A DNA stretch of 64,000 bases from Eulemur rufifrons. Lineage: Eukaryota > Chordata > Mammalia > Primates > Lemuridae. Below are positions 12,601 to 23,300 of this stretch, piece by piece. The position numbers and the translations under genes are program-made. Numbering within the stretch: position 1 is the stretch's first letter; every line of letters begins with the position of its first letter. The DNA lies in contig NC_090989.1 in NCBI RefSeq assembly GCF_041146395.1, positions 45,286,501 to 45,350,500 of the forward strand, given 5' to 3'. A model generated the notes under the pieces. That model was given only the letters and a program-made list of their open reading frames with translations, was not told the origin of the DNA and did not search any database.

Positions 12601-13954
12601 TGACTGGGTAGCTCCAGTAGGATAAGCCTTCCTGTTCTAGGTTCTCCTAGAACTTCACTCTTGCATTTACAAAGTGTAATTACTTTGAAAAATTAATTCA
12701 TGTTTCTCTGTAAGCAACTTCCCTTCATTCCCCCCTTTTAATTAATGTAAATTCTAATGTTTGCACGCTAGAGAGAATAGCATCACACAACAAGTAACTA
12801 ATGGTAGACATTTCAAGCACCAAAGCCATGAGGTGAAATATTTAGGACCAGGCCATGATTGGTCACCCAGGATGCCCTGGAGTTTGGCTCTGCTTGGCTT
12901 TTCTTTATTTCTTTTATAGATTTCTCAGTCTAAATCTGTCTCTTGAGCTTTTGGTGCTGCTGGGTTTTTCCACTGCATTGCACAGGAAAGGACTTTTAAC
13001 CACTCCCTGGCGAGTTGTTTCCCTTTTGTCTTTTTGGCCCTGTCCCCAGTCAACCCTGTCTCCCTTCACAGCAGTTGTTGTCTGCCATTGCTTCCTGGAC
13101 TTGTCGTTGTACCCCTGTCATGGATCACATTGTCTTGTTTTTGCCCCTCTAAAGACTATTTTATCCAATACACAGAGGTCTTTTTGATTTTGATTTTTTT
13201 ACTGGAGAGTGACAAGTTGTCTAGCATTTCAAGGAATGAAAGCCTAAATAAAGGCATTTTCTTGTGTCTTAAAAATTCCTTTTGGCTCTATGCAATGTTG
13301 GGTTGCCACCTTTCCAAAGAAAATGAAAGGCCTAGATCATTCATTTATAAACTTTATGAGTCTCTGAAATTCTTATGGGCTGTTTTTCATGCCTTAGACG
13401 TTCAAACCCTCATTGCAGGGTTGGGGCAATGCCGGCTGCTGGAGGAGCAGACACAAAACAAACATATCCCAAATGGCCATAGTACTCTTCTTTCAAGGAA
13501 CCCTTAGAGGACTGGAAGATAGGAAAGGGAAGGTAGGAAAGAAAACTACATCTATACCCTTCAAGTGTGTAAACCTCAAAGCCAGAAAAACAATCCCAGG
13601 ATGGTGGAAGAAAGAGGGAAGTTGACTAACAAAATGTTCTGCAGATGGAAAAAGTAAAACTTGCAATACACAGGGAAGGTTTAAATGCTGACTGCCTCAG
13701 ATGGCATCATCAGGGTATTGTGAAATAACTTACAGGGACTCTGTAACCATGCCTGTGAGTTCCACTCTTGGCCCTGAGAAATACACATTGGTAGAGTCTT
13801 GCCTTGAAGTGTCTTTTCACTCCAAAGGAGAAAATCTTTGTGTCTCTTGCAGGCCCTAGGAATACTGCCTGTCACTGAACTGTGAAAGTCAGCTCACTGG
13901 AATTCTAAAATGTAATGAAATAATTCAAAAAGCCCAATTCTAGATTAATTTTCC
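12601..13954. other. Non-repetitive, no gene accepted
   Basis: About 1.35 kb without a recognised repeat. It contains the longest open frame outside mobile elements, 157 codons on the plus strand ending at 13507. That frame can only begin at a TTG (13034), is overlapped by frames on the same strand and shows no domain. I see no support for a gene, although splicing cannot be excluded from sequence alone. Confidence 0.45.
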
Positions 13955-14040
13955 ATGTAATATCAAAAATTTGAGGTTGGAAAGGATCCTTTGATGCTAT
14001 CTATGACAACCCCTTCATTGCACAGATGAGGATGTTGAAA
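13955..14040 (-). mobile_element. MIR-like SINE fragment
   Basis: The arrangement 'ggttggaaaggatccttt', 'caaccccttcattgcacaga' and 'tgaggatgttgaaatc' resembles the minus-strand start of a MIR-related SINE. Short, so the family is tentative. Confidence 0.45.
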
Positions 14041-14055
14041 TCTATGTAGGGATGA

Positions 14056-14545
14056 AAATACCTTTTCCTCACCCATCTCAGGGGTCACGGTTGACACTCC
14101 TATTATAAAAGATAGCTTAACAAGAGAAAAGCATATTAAATTTATTTAACAAAGTTTTAAATGACACAGGAGGAAATGAATACCCAAAGACCCAGAGAAA
14201 ACTGTGTTTTTATGCTTAGGTTTGATAAAGAATGGACAGTCATGTAAAAGTATGATTGGACAGAAAGGGTATGATCTAATGGTAATAAACTGGGGGGAAC
14301 TTAGCAAGACGTTTTTGTTTAGATTCTTGTTGGACTTTCTGTGTAGTATCCCTCCCCCTGAGTATGGGCCAGGACCCCTTTGGAATGACCTACTTTCAGG
14401 CAAGGTAGGTCAGAGAATTCCTTTAGGGTCAGCTTTCACACAGAAATAGAGAGGAAGGTCAAAGTGATCTCCTTGTTTCTGAGACCCTTTCAATCTCCTT
14501 CAGTTCAAAGTACTTTGGGGCAATGTTTTCTGAGCCCCACACCTA
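14056..14545 (+). mobile_element. LTR-like interspersed repeat, family not assigned
   Basis: A block of about 490 bp with the look of an endogenous-retrovirus LTR. It has conserved-looking segments ('aacaagagaaaagcatatta', 'tttatgcttaggtttgataa', 'tcctttagggtcagctttca') and ends near 'tgttttctgagccccacac'. I recognise the sequence type but cannot name the family. Its last part is present a second time at 15131-15305 (see findings). Confidence 0.5.
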
Positions 14546-14655
14546 AATAGGTAGACAGACTCGCTCACTTCAGAACAGTAAAGAGAAAAAAGTTATGAAA
14601 ACATATGACCTCTAATCCACACTGTGCTATTAAATTAGAGATTGACTTTTAGAAA
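14461..14655 (+). repeat. Duplicated segment, copy A
   Basis: Shares high similarity with 15131-15305 over its whole length: 'caatctccttcag', 'tcaaagtacttt', 'aatgttttctgag', 'acctaaataggtag', 'gacctctaatcca' and 'gacttttagaaa' occur in both in the same order. It comprises the end of the LTR-like block plus about 110 bp of downstream flank. It directly abuts an L1. Confidence 0.85.
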
Positions 14656-14664
14656 GTTGCATAG

Positions 14665-15130
14665 TCACTTATCATGTCACCCCAGTCAAAATGGATTTTA
14701 TCAAAAAGACAGGCAATTAGCACAGCTAGTATGAAAAATTCTACAGAGGATCCTCAAAAAACTAAAAATAGAACTACCACATGATCCAGAAATTCCACTG
14801 CTAGGTACATATCCAAAAGAAAGGAAATCAGTATATCAAAGAGTTATCTGCATTCCTATGTTTATCACAGTGCTATTCATAATAGCCAAAATGTGGAATC
14901 AACCTAAGTGCCCATCAATAAATGAATAAAGAAAATGTGGTATATATACAAATGGAATATTATACAGCCATGAAAAGAATGAAATCCTGTCATGTGCAGC
15001 AACACAGATGGAACTGGAGGTCATTATGTTAAGTGAAATAAGCCATGCACAGAAAGAAAAATACCACATATTCTCACTCATATGTGGGAGCTAAAAAGGT
15101 GGATCTCATGAAGATAGAGAGTAAATTGGG
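14665..15130 (+). mobile_element. L1 fragment, first part
   Basis: Plus-strand L1 ORF2 end and 3' UTR. It starts with 'cttatcatgtcaccccagtc', then jumps by a deletion to 'cctcaaaaaactaaaaatag' and continues to 'catatgtgggagctaaaaag' and 'gaagatagagagtaaattgg'. The L1 is then interrupted by the duplicated segment and resumes at about 15306. Reading frames are broken. Confidence 0.85.
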
Positions 15131-15305
15131 AAAGTAGATTGCTTCTGAGGCCCTCTCAATCTCCTTCAGCTCAAAGTACTTTAGGGTAATGTTTTCTGAG
15201 CATCAAACCTAAATAGGTAGCCTGATGAGTGAAGTGAAAAAACTAAGAAAACATGTGACCTCTAATCCATGCTCTGCTATTCAATTAGATTTTGACTTTT
15301 AGAAA
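15131..15305 (+). repeat. Duplicated segment, copy B, inside an L1
   Basis: Second copy of 14461-14655, about 20 bp shorter through an internal deletion. It replaces about 40 bp of the L1 3' UTR: before it lies L1 sequence ending 'gagagtaaattggg', and after it L1 resumes with 'gataaacttggaagaatata'. Confidence 0.85.
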
Positions 15306-15642
15306 AAAGATAAACTTGGAAGAATATAATAGAGAGGGTGATAAAGAGGGGTTGATTAATGGACACAAATATACAGTTTGATAGAAGAAATAAGACTTAG
15401 AGTTTGCAAGATCAGTGGGATGACTATAATTTACAATAATCTGTCATACGTTTCAAAATAGCTAGAAGAGAATAATTCAAATGCTTCTAGCATAAAGGAA
15501 AAACAAATATTAAGGAGATGGATATTCCAATTACATTGATTTGATCTTTACAAATCATATAAATATATTAAATTATCACATGTACCCTGAATATATGTAA
15601 ATCTATTATGTATCAATAAATAAAAGTGAAATTAAAAAGGAA
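15306..15642 (+). mobile_element. L1 fragment, 3' terminal part
   Basis: Continuation of the L1 that starts at 14665. Blocks 'aaagaggggttgattaatgg', 'caaatatacagtttgataga' and 'aaaatagctagaagagaata', and the ending 'tatgtatcaataaataaaag', are the usual L1 3' UTR end in plus orientation. Confidence 0.85.
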
Positions 15643-16246
15643 AGTTATTTAATCTTTGCAAACTAAATTATATACACTATATAATAAACAGAAATTCAGA
15701 AAACTATATAGAATATGACTGATTCTATAAAGGATGCTGAATTAATGGCTGACAGTCTCTTATTCATCAAAACGCTTCATCCTATAAAAATTTCTAGAGT
15801 ATTTAATCCTAAAAAATTAGAATTGTAAATTACATGCTGTAACTTTTTTAGGAGAGAGAAGCTTTTAAACTTTTAGTCTATATATTTTGGGATGTCCCTT
15901 AGTATATTACACAATTTAGATTTAGGAGTTAAAACAAGTATGAAGCACAACTGCTTAGATGAATAATCTCCAAATATTTTTTATTCTACACCTCATTATA
16001 TACCTTCTTGGATTAAAAATAACCAAATTTGTTCGTAGAGATCCACTATAGTATATTTTTTGTTCATAAACTATATCTACGTATTGCTAAACTAATATGT
16101 AATTACAAAACATTTAAAATATACACAAGAAATATTAAAAATAAGGCAACAGTAGAATATTTTATTAATACATTATTGGTAATGATATAAAATTGTTTTG
16201 TTTTTACTTAATGTTTATTGTTGGAAGCAAATATTCTTCATTTTTT
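15643..16246. other. AT-rich non-repetitive DNA
   Basis: Very AT-rich, no repeat family or gene recognised. It ends in the target site of the next L1. Confidence 0.45.
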
Positions 16247-16264
16247 AAAAAAATATTAATTTAA
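16247..16264 (+). repeat. Target-site duplication of L1, left copy
   Basis: aaaaaaatattaatttaa, identical to 17042-17059. It is preceded by TT, so the junction reads TT/AAAA, the preferred L1 endonuclease site. Confidence 0.95.
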
Positions 16265-16852
16265 GAAGATATAAGAATGGCTAACAAACATATGAAAAAA
16301 TGCTCAACATCCCTAATCATCAGAGAAATGCAAATCAAAACCACAATGAGATATCACTTAACTCCAATGAGAATGGCCTTTATCAAAAAAACCCAAAACA
16401 ACACATGTTGGCGTGGGTGTGGAGAGACAGGAACACTAATACACTGCTGGTGGGACTGCAAACTAGTGCAACCCCTGTGGAAAGCATTATGGAGGTATCT
16501 TAAACAGATTCAAGTAGACCTGCCATTTGACCCAGCAATCCCATTACTGGGCATATACCCAAAGGAAAAAAGGTCATTCTGTAACAAAGACACATGTACC
16601 CGAATGTTTATAGCAGCACAATTCACAATAGCAAAGATGTGGAAACAACCCAAATGCCCATCAATACATGATTGGATTAGTAAGCTGTGGTATATGTATA
16701 CCATGGAATATTACTCAGCTATAAGGAATGATGAAGATACGACATCTCTATGGTTCTCCTGGAGAGAGTTGGAACCCATTATATTAAGTGAAGTATCCCA
16801 AGAATGGAAAAACAAGCATCACATGTACTCACCAGAAAATTGGTTTCCCTGA
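16265..16852 (+). pseudogene. L1 ORF2 C-terminal fragment
   Basis: The last 195 codons of L1 ORF2, open from the truncation point (GAA GAT ATA AGA ATG...) to a TGA stop. It contains the C-terminal cysteine motif CX3CX7HX4C (Cys-Trp-Arg-Gly-Cys ... His-Cys-Trp-Trp-Asp-Cys) around 16412-16463, followed by the conserved [13 protein letters not shown] and YTMEYYSAI segments. In the full protein this part follows the endonuclease and reverse transcriptase domains, both absent here, so it has no activity. The ATG at 16277 is only an internal methionine. An open frame in a truncated copy reflects youth, not function. Confidence 0.92.
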
Positions 16853-17041
16853 ACATCAGCTAAATACAAATCTGGGAACGACACCAATTGCATATCAGAC
16901 TGAGGTGGGGGGTGGGGGAGGGGATGGGGGTATGGAAAAAAAAAAAACCAACAATTGTAAAATGTATTTTATATGATGTTTTGAACATTTAGCACACTAT
17001 TTAGTGATAATGCCATGTACAATTGCTTTTTGAATCTGTTA
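16265..17041 (+). mobile_element. L1 insertion, 5'-truncated, 777 bp
   Basis: Bounded by an exact 18-bp target-site duplication. Begins inside ORF2, stays open to the ORF2 stop at 16850-16852, and has a 3' UTR with a G-rich tract (about 16903-16930) and an A run. The end is '...gaatctgtt' plus A residues that merge with the duplication, so a separate poly(A) tail is barely visible. The 3' UTR downstream of the G tract differs from the L1s at 38 and 52 kb. The intact duplication suggests a fairly recent insertion. Confidence 0.92.
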
Positions 17042-17059
17042 AAAAAAATATTAATTTAA
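17042..17059 (+). repeat. Target-site duplication of L1, right copy
   Basis: aaaaaaatattaatttaa, identical to 16247-16264. Confidence 0.95.
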
Positions 17060-18049
17060 TACTTTATGCTCTAGTGATTCTTAATACGGCTTATTTTACA
17101 TTTGGTACTAACAGCCGCTTCAGCTTTAAAAAGATTGCTAACAGGCAATAGGTCTCAACTGGAAAAAGTGTGTCTTGGGTTGCATTTATTAAGTCTTGAG
17201 ATTTAGTTTTTCTTCTCATCCACCAATTTTGAATAATTTTTGTCAAAATTCAGCTAGTAAAGTATCATCTTCTCTAATGTCAATCTATTGTTCCTGAAAA
17301 GTAGTTAGAAAGTGGTCTATTAATTGAAAATACACTAGAAATGTATGGAAAATGTTAAGACTAGAATGTTTTAAGTTCACGATTATTATTTGTATGGTTG
17401 AGACTCTTAATATATATAAATTTAGTCAACAAAGTGACATAATAATGGAAACATTCCCCCTCAAATCCTCTTTATATAAAAGGTGATTATTGAAAAGCTG
17501 TTTCATTCTCACTTATTGCTAAAATGTCCCTGTTATCTTGAAAGGTCAAATTAATTGTGTTTATTTTTTTAAAAAATCCTTGCTAAATAATATACTACTA
17601 ACAGTAACCGTTAGGGTCCATTTTGGAATATCTGTCTTTTGACAAAGGTGTTTAGCTTACCTTTAAACTCAACAACACGTATATAGGTTGAATGAGGGCA
17701 CCAATATCAAAACTCTAAATTTGTCTTGTTAAATATCAGCAAAATTGAATTTCTTTTTCTCTCTTTTGTTTTGAAAAGTTGCATTTAGTATTGTTTTCAT
17801 CTTTCTAACACTTTTTTCATACTTCAGCCTTTATTGGTTAAAACGTCTCTTCAATCTTTTTTTTCTCTTTTTTATCTGACAAAGGAAAATACTTTCTTTC
17901 TTTTTTTTTTAATTCAAAAACTTACCTAACACTATCTGGGTGATGGGCACACTTCTCTGTTTAAATAAAAAAAAACAATAATGGACACCTAATGTTTTCT
18001 TTCCCACACCAATGGATCAGGTTTCCTGTCCCATGTCCCTTTGCATGCC
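17060..18049. other. AT-rich non-repetitive DNA
   Basis: No recognised repeat, RNA gene or exon. Several T-rich runs near 17857-17910. Confidence 0.45.
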
Positions 18050-18660
18050 ATGCATATGCTGGTTATTTTTATATGTTGTCTCTTGTCTCTTCAAATCCAC
18101 CCTTCTATATTCCGCTTAGTAAAGCTGAGATTGGGAAAATGCAGTTTATATTTTCCGGATTCCTTTGCTAGCTGACTTCCCCTTGAATTCTGTCAATAGG
18201 AGGCAATAGAGGCAGATTGGAATGCAGGAAGAGTTGAGAACTTTGTTGTGTTTTCTTGATTTCTATTAACATTGCCTTAACAGTATCAATTCATTGAGGC
18301 AGCGCAGTTCAACCAGAAGCCCCAATTTACTCCAGTTTCCAGTTTCTTTCAGTGCTCGGAGAGCCAGCCTTATCATACCCATCAGAGGTCCCAGCAGGAA
18401 CCTGGGGTGTTCTTTTCTTAAAGATCTGAGCACTAAGCCAACAAGGGATTCCTCCGAGTTTCTAGGACTTAGCAGCCATAACTCTTTCCTTCTTTTCTCC
18501 TAGAGGAACACTGGTATCTACTTCCTTAATATCTCTGGGTTAAAAGAGTTTTCCTCTTTTGTCCTTTCACTCCTTCAAAACCTGCATCACCAATTCTTTA
18601 TAAATTTCTTTCTTGGAATACCCAGCATGGTTTCAGTTTTCTGACTGGACCTTCTGTTTG
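18050..18660 (+). mobile_element. Interspersed repeat, family not assigned
   Basis: Segments such as 'tttgctagctgacttcc', 'caataggaggcaatagaggc' and the closing 'atggtttcagttttctgact' resemble a mammal-wide repeat that I have seen in other genomes but cannot name. No coding content. Confidence 0.35.
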
Positions 18661-18735
18661 TAAAGATGGAAACACATAGAGTGAATGTTCAAAATCAAAG
18701 GTGGATACTTAATATAGTGGTTACTGGGCTACCCA
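18661..18735 (+). repeat. Segment similar to 20221-20312
   Basis: About 70 bp sharing 'aaacacata', 'aatcaaaggtgga' and 'ttactgg' in the same order and spacing with 20221-20312, roughly 80% by eye. May be two members of an unrecognised repeat or an old local duplication. Confidence 0.6.
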
Positions 18736-18799
18736 ACTGATTTAGATACCAAAAAACCTTAGGAGTCCCCATCTCATTAATGACAGTGGGAAAACAAAG

Positions 18800-19585
18800 A
18801 TGACTAGGTATGTTAAAAATCCAAATGTGAAAAGCAAACTTTATAATTTTTAAGAAAATGTAGGGACATATCATTATGAATTCATGGGGAAGAATTAGGA
18901 AAGAAGTTTAAAAGAGGAAATAAAATTCACAAGTTATAAATGAAATAATTGATAAATTTTACTGCATTTAAGCATAAAATACCTGTGTCACAAAAGATAT
19001 CATAAATAAAAGATAAGTAATACAGTGGAAGAAGATATTTATTGTGCTTATAACTGATAAAGCATTGAAATTCAGAATATTAAATACTTTTAAAGCCAAC
19101 AAAATACAAACAGTCCCATAGAAAACTGAATAAGTTACTTAAATAAATAATTAATAAAAAAGGAAACCTCAATGGTTAGCAGATATATTAAAAGTTTCTC
19201 AACTTTACTTGTAAACATGGAAATGCAAATTAAAGCAACAATAAGACCATTTCATCATGGAAGCAAAATTTAAAATTCTGAAAATGCCAAATATTGGCAA
19301 TGATATTGAGAAAGAGATGCTCCTATATGTTACTGCAATAAAAATTGTTTCAAGTTCTTTGAAGAACGATTTTGAAGTATCTGATACAGGTGAAGATTTG
19401 GGCATCCTATGTACGTCCAAGAATTCTAGTTATATAATATATATAAGGAGATATGAGCTAGGATGTTTGATATAACATTATTTATAACAGCAAAAAAATT
19501 AAAATGATCTAAATGTCCATTAACAGGAAATGAATAAATATTGATATGGTGAAACTATTTAGTAACTAAAATGATTAAAGTAAAA
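18800..19585 (+). mobile_element. Old L1M fragment (ORF2 3' part)
   Basis: Diverged plus-strand L1. Blocks read 'tgaaaagcaaac', 'tggaagaagatatttattgt', 'ttcagaatattaaatac', 'gaaatgcaaattaaagcaac' and 'aaatgtccattaacagg', in the order of the L1 ORF2 C-terminal region. Many indels and stops. The age fits the L1M class. Confidence 0.75.
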
Positions 19586-19599
19586 TATGTATTCCCCAA

Positions 19600-19870
19600 C
19601 ATTGAAAAAAGCAGATGCTCTTTGCTGAAAGTAACAAAAATTTGATCCATATGGCTTATAAAAATGCATTAGTTCATCTAAAAAGAAGCCCAAAGTAGTA
19701 TGGGCTGAACACTTGGTTAATATAGCCTCTCCCAGTTTTGTCCATATTTCTGCCCTGCCATGCCTGTTACAAGCACTTATCTTCAGGCCAATTTTCTCAA
19801 AGCAGTAAGATGGCTGCACGGTTCTAGGTCTCATATTCAGATATGACAGCATCCAGTAGAAGATGAAGAT
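19600..19870. mobile_element. Possible DNA-transposon-type repeat, not assigned
   Basis: The pattern 'aaaaatgcattagttcatct', 'agatggctgcacggttctag' and 'catccagtagaaga' looks like a dispersed mammalian repeat. I cannot name the family or fix its ends. Confidence 0.3.
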
Positions 19871-20220
19871 GTGCTTTCAAGAATAAGAAATCTGTTTCAG
19901 AAATCTAGCAGGATTCTGTTTGTTTCATCAACCAGAATTATGTCGCCTGACTCTGCGTAGTCCACTCACAGGAAAGGAATAAGATTACTATAATTGCTTG
20001 ACAAATTATTTAATAATATTTACCCTTAACACAGGAATAGCTTCTCCTCCCTGAAGGGATGGAAACCTCAACAAAACTGAGGCTCTGTTAAGGAATAGAA
20101 ACAGAATAGTTAATGAGCAAGTAACCATCAACGCTACTTTAAACTGAAATAAATACAATGCAAGACGTAGAAAGGTATTTACAGTTTTGTGTTCTTGCAT
20201 TTTTAAAGTGCTAAAAACAA

Positions 20221-20312
20221 TAAGGATGTTGTGTGAAGACACAAACACATATAGCGAATGGTCAGAATCAAAGGTGGACCCTTTATATTGTCATTACTGG
20301 ACTGCTCACTGC
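20221..20312 (+). repeat. Segment similar to 18661-18735
   Basis: Partner of the segment at 18661-18735. The shared core runs from 'caaacacata' to 'cattactgg'. Confidence 0.6.
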
Positions 20313-20330
20313 ACAGGTGGAGTTTTACAG

Positions 20331-20365
20331 CGAACGGCTTGCATCGCTTAGCAGAGCGCCCGACG
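20331..20365. other. Local CpG cluster
   Basis: Six CpG dinucleotides (at 20331, 20335, 20345, 20357, 20361 and 20364) within 35 bp, in a window that is otherwise strongly CpG-poor. Far too short for a CpG island. Confidence 0.7.
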
Positions 20366-23300
20366 CAGTGGCCTTGTGATTTTCTTTATGAAAAAGGAAG
20401 GGAAATGAGATGTGGAAGGAGGCATTGGCAACAACTACACAGATTACTTCTTTTAATAAAGAAGCAAATATAGTAATATGTTAACATTTGTTACCTCTGG
20501 GAGGCAAATGAAATCCATCATCTTTAAACATAAAATAGTTTTGGAGCCAAAGCCCATAGTACACTTTGTTGTGTTCAAATTCCTGAGTGTTGATTATCTG
20601 GCTTTTTGAAAAAAGGAAAACAATATTTCTAAGTACAAAATTGGTACATTTTAACCTGAAGCAAATATATTTACTTTGGCAAAACTGTTCGAGATTTATG
20701 AATGATGATTAAAATGATCAAAATGTTACCATTTCATTGTTATGATTCCAAAAAAGCCATTCCCCAACCTGAATTCCCAGACAAATGTGAATGTGGCTTT
20801 TGGCTATTTTTTTAAATCGCTGGTTTGTTTTGGGTTATTCATTCATGCAAATCACTGGGGAACAGGTAAGCTTCTGTTTCCTTCCTAAACTAACCCCTGC
20901 TTATGTACACACCCTAAAAGGTTATACGTGGGCAGGACCACTGCTTAAAGCCTGGGAAATATATTCTAGCTGATCATAAACATAGTCCCTGCTTTTTCTT
21001 TGGTTTGGTCATTTGTACTGCAGCACATTTTGACTTCCCATAAAAAAATTGTCAGGGAGGTCATCTTGCCATTTCTTAGATCCCTTCTATTTTCATCCTA
21101 CTGTATAAGCAGCTTCTATACTATTAGGAGAAACCTAGCTAGTCTCCTGCCCATGAACCTCAGGGACTCCTCTTTTTGCCAGATAGGGACCAAGAAGAAC
21201 CGTATGTTTTGTTTTGATTATTACAGTTTCACACTGTTTGGAAAGTGGCTCATGCTTTAATAGGGCCTTCAGGCTGATTATTTTCTGTCATCAATATTCA
21301 GAAAGTCTAACCAAAAATAGTTCCAAGGAGCTACAACCAAGCTGGTAATTCCTCATTTTGCATTCCAGAGCAATGGCGTCCAGGTGCCCCTTAACCATTG
21401 GAAACATTGTGGTTGGAGAGAGTTGGCACAGATTTCCCAGCCACAGCCTCCCTCGGGCTTCTCATTTCCCTACTGGCTCATCAATCCACTGGCCAGAAGG
21501 AGATCCTGCATGGGATGCTGTATTGGAAGTCCAGATTCGTGTGGTCGGAGGGGAGAGGGGTTTCTTCTCACTCTTCTAACTATCCATATTTCTATTTCCC
21601 AAAGATTAAGGAAGGGCTATTTCAGGACATTGCCTCCAAAGCTATAGGTAGACAAGCCTCATCATAAAAAGTGCTGGCACCATTACTAATGTCTAAATAT
21701 CAGATTAAAGGAAAAGTCAGTTCTGAGTCATAACACAGCTTTTCCTCAATTGGTTTTACTAAAAAGTGAAGGGGTATCCTTTGTTGCTTGTGCTCCACAC
21801 GCTTCCAATAATATTGCAAATATTATTTCTGCTTGCTGAAATATTATCCTTCTCTTTCTGAAATTGTTTGTTTATGATGTTTATTATGTTATGGGCTTGC
21901 ATTATTAACCTTTAGACAGGACAGCAGTTTAGTAGTTTTTAAAAAACAATTTAGTGGTGGGTGTAACTTGAATGATGCAGGAGAATGGTATTAGAAGTTG
22001 TTCTGGAGACAAGTATAATAGCACTATTTTTCACTTAATTCCAAAGGGATCTGAGCAAAGGAATTCTACTGTTGACTCACCTTAAGTGAACCTCTTAGCC
22101 TCGGTCTCGGTTTTTGCTGCAGTCAGCACAAGATTTTTTAAGCCTACCTATCACACCAGGATTTCAGAGAATACCTAAAGCAGTATTTCCCTGAATGTGC
22201 TGAATTTGATCAATTTCCAGCCAGAATTAGCTTCATATTTTATGAAAAGGGAGTATATGTGATTTAAATATAATTGTTACTTATAGGAATACCTAGAGTG
22301 AGCATGTTTTGGATTTTTTAATGCAGTCTTCCTCCTAAAATCTAGAATACTTCTGTGTAAAACATTTCATTTATCTTCACCCAACTCCTGTAATGTAAGT
22401 CAAAATCAGGTTTTAATTATTTCCTCATGTTTCATGCAGATAATATACTATTATTTTATGGTAAGTGAAGAGACATCAAAGATATTGTCTCAAAGTAAAA
22501 TAAAGGAAATCACTGTTTCTTTTCCTGAATACATGCATCACCATCAAGCTTTGGCAGGCCTGTGCCTGACCTTTTATTCTTTCTATTATCTACATACTTA
22601 TTTGATTTTAAGAAATTAGCCATGTGTGTCTGGAATATCATTATTAAATGTAGCCCGCAGATTGCAATACCAGTTTATAATTAAGAAAAGGGTAAACTTG
22701 GCAGTGCTGTGGTCTTGAAAAATGTCTTCTTAGTGAAGCCATGGACCATAGTCTGCTTCATCCTCAGCTGGATGCTTCTGCCTGAAGCATTGTGTCCATC
22801 TACAGCCTTACACTAATGACTTGGCTAACTGTAGCCCCTGTGACCAAAATGTTCCAGGTCACAATCCTATCAGAGGGAGACAGCAATAGCAGAACAAAGA
22901 GGAAGGTCCCTCCAACCCCAATTCTGTTCGTCCTGTCTTTATTGGATTTAGGACAATGTTTCCCAACTAGAGGAGCCTAGATTCCTAGCAGTTCTCCAAA
23001 GCAAAAATAAAAACCCAATTATGTTAATTACTTGATTTAGTCATTCCACAATGTATGCATATATCAAAATGTTACATTGTAAGCCACAAATACATATAAT
23101 TTTTATTTGCCAATTAAAAAGTAAATAAAATCAACCAATCAATAAATTATAGCATATGTACTAAAATAATTAAATACATAGAAACCTGGAGTAATTTTTA
23201 ATAACGTCTGAAGTCTCACATGAATCAGATATTTTCACATCCTTGTTTTAGTTTGCAAAAATATCAACTTAATAGAGTAACACTGTAATCTTATGCTGAC

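Noticed and set aside
13034..13507. 157-codon open frame on the plus strand, a candidate small gene
   Set aside because: It can only start at a TTG, overlaps other frames of similar quality, has no recognisable domain and shows no promoter or splice context. In AT-rich noncoding DNA of this length such a frame is expected now and then.
16277..16852. 191-codon frame with an ATG start, apparently a complete protein
   Set aside because: It is the C-terminal end of L1 ORF2 in a truncated insertion. The frame extends upstream of the ATG to the insertion boundary, so the ATG is not a real start.
20331..20365. CpG island or promoter
   Set aside because: The cluster is only 35 bp. Surrounding sequence is CpG-poor and there is no transcript evidence.
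21358..21667. Three overlapping plus-strand frames of 73-89 codons, a possible exon
   Set aside because: No frame shows codon bias or a domain, and no convincing splice sites flank it. Kept only as part of the repeat-poor interval.
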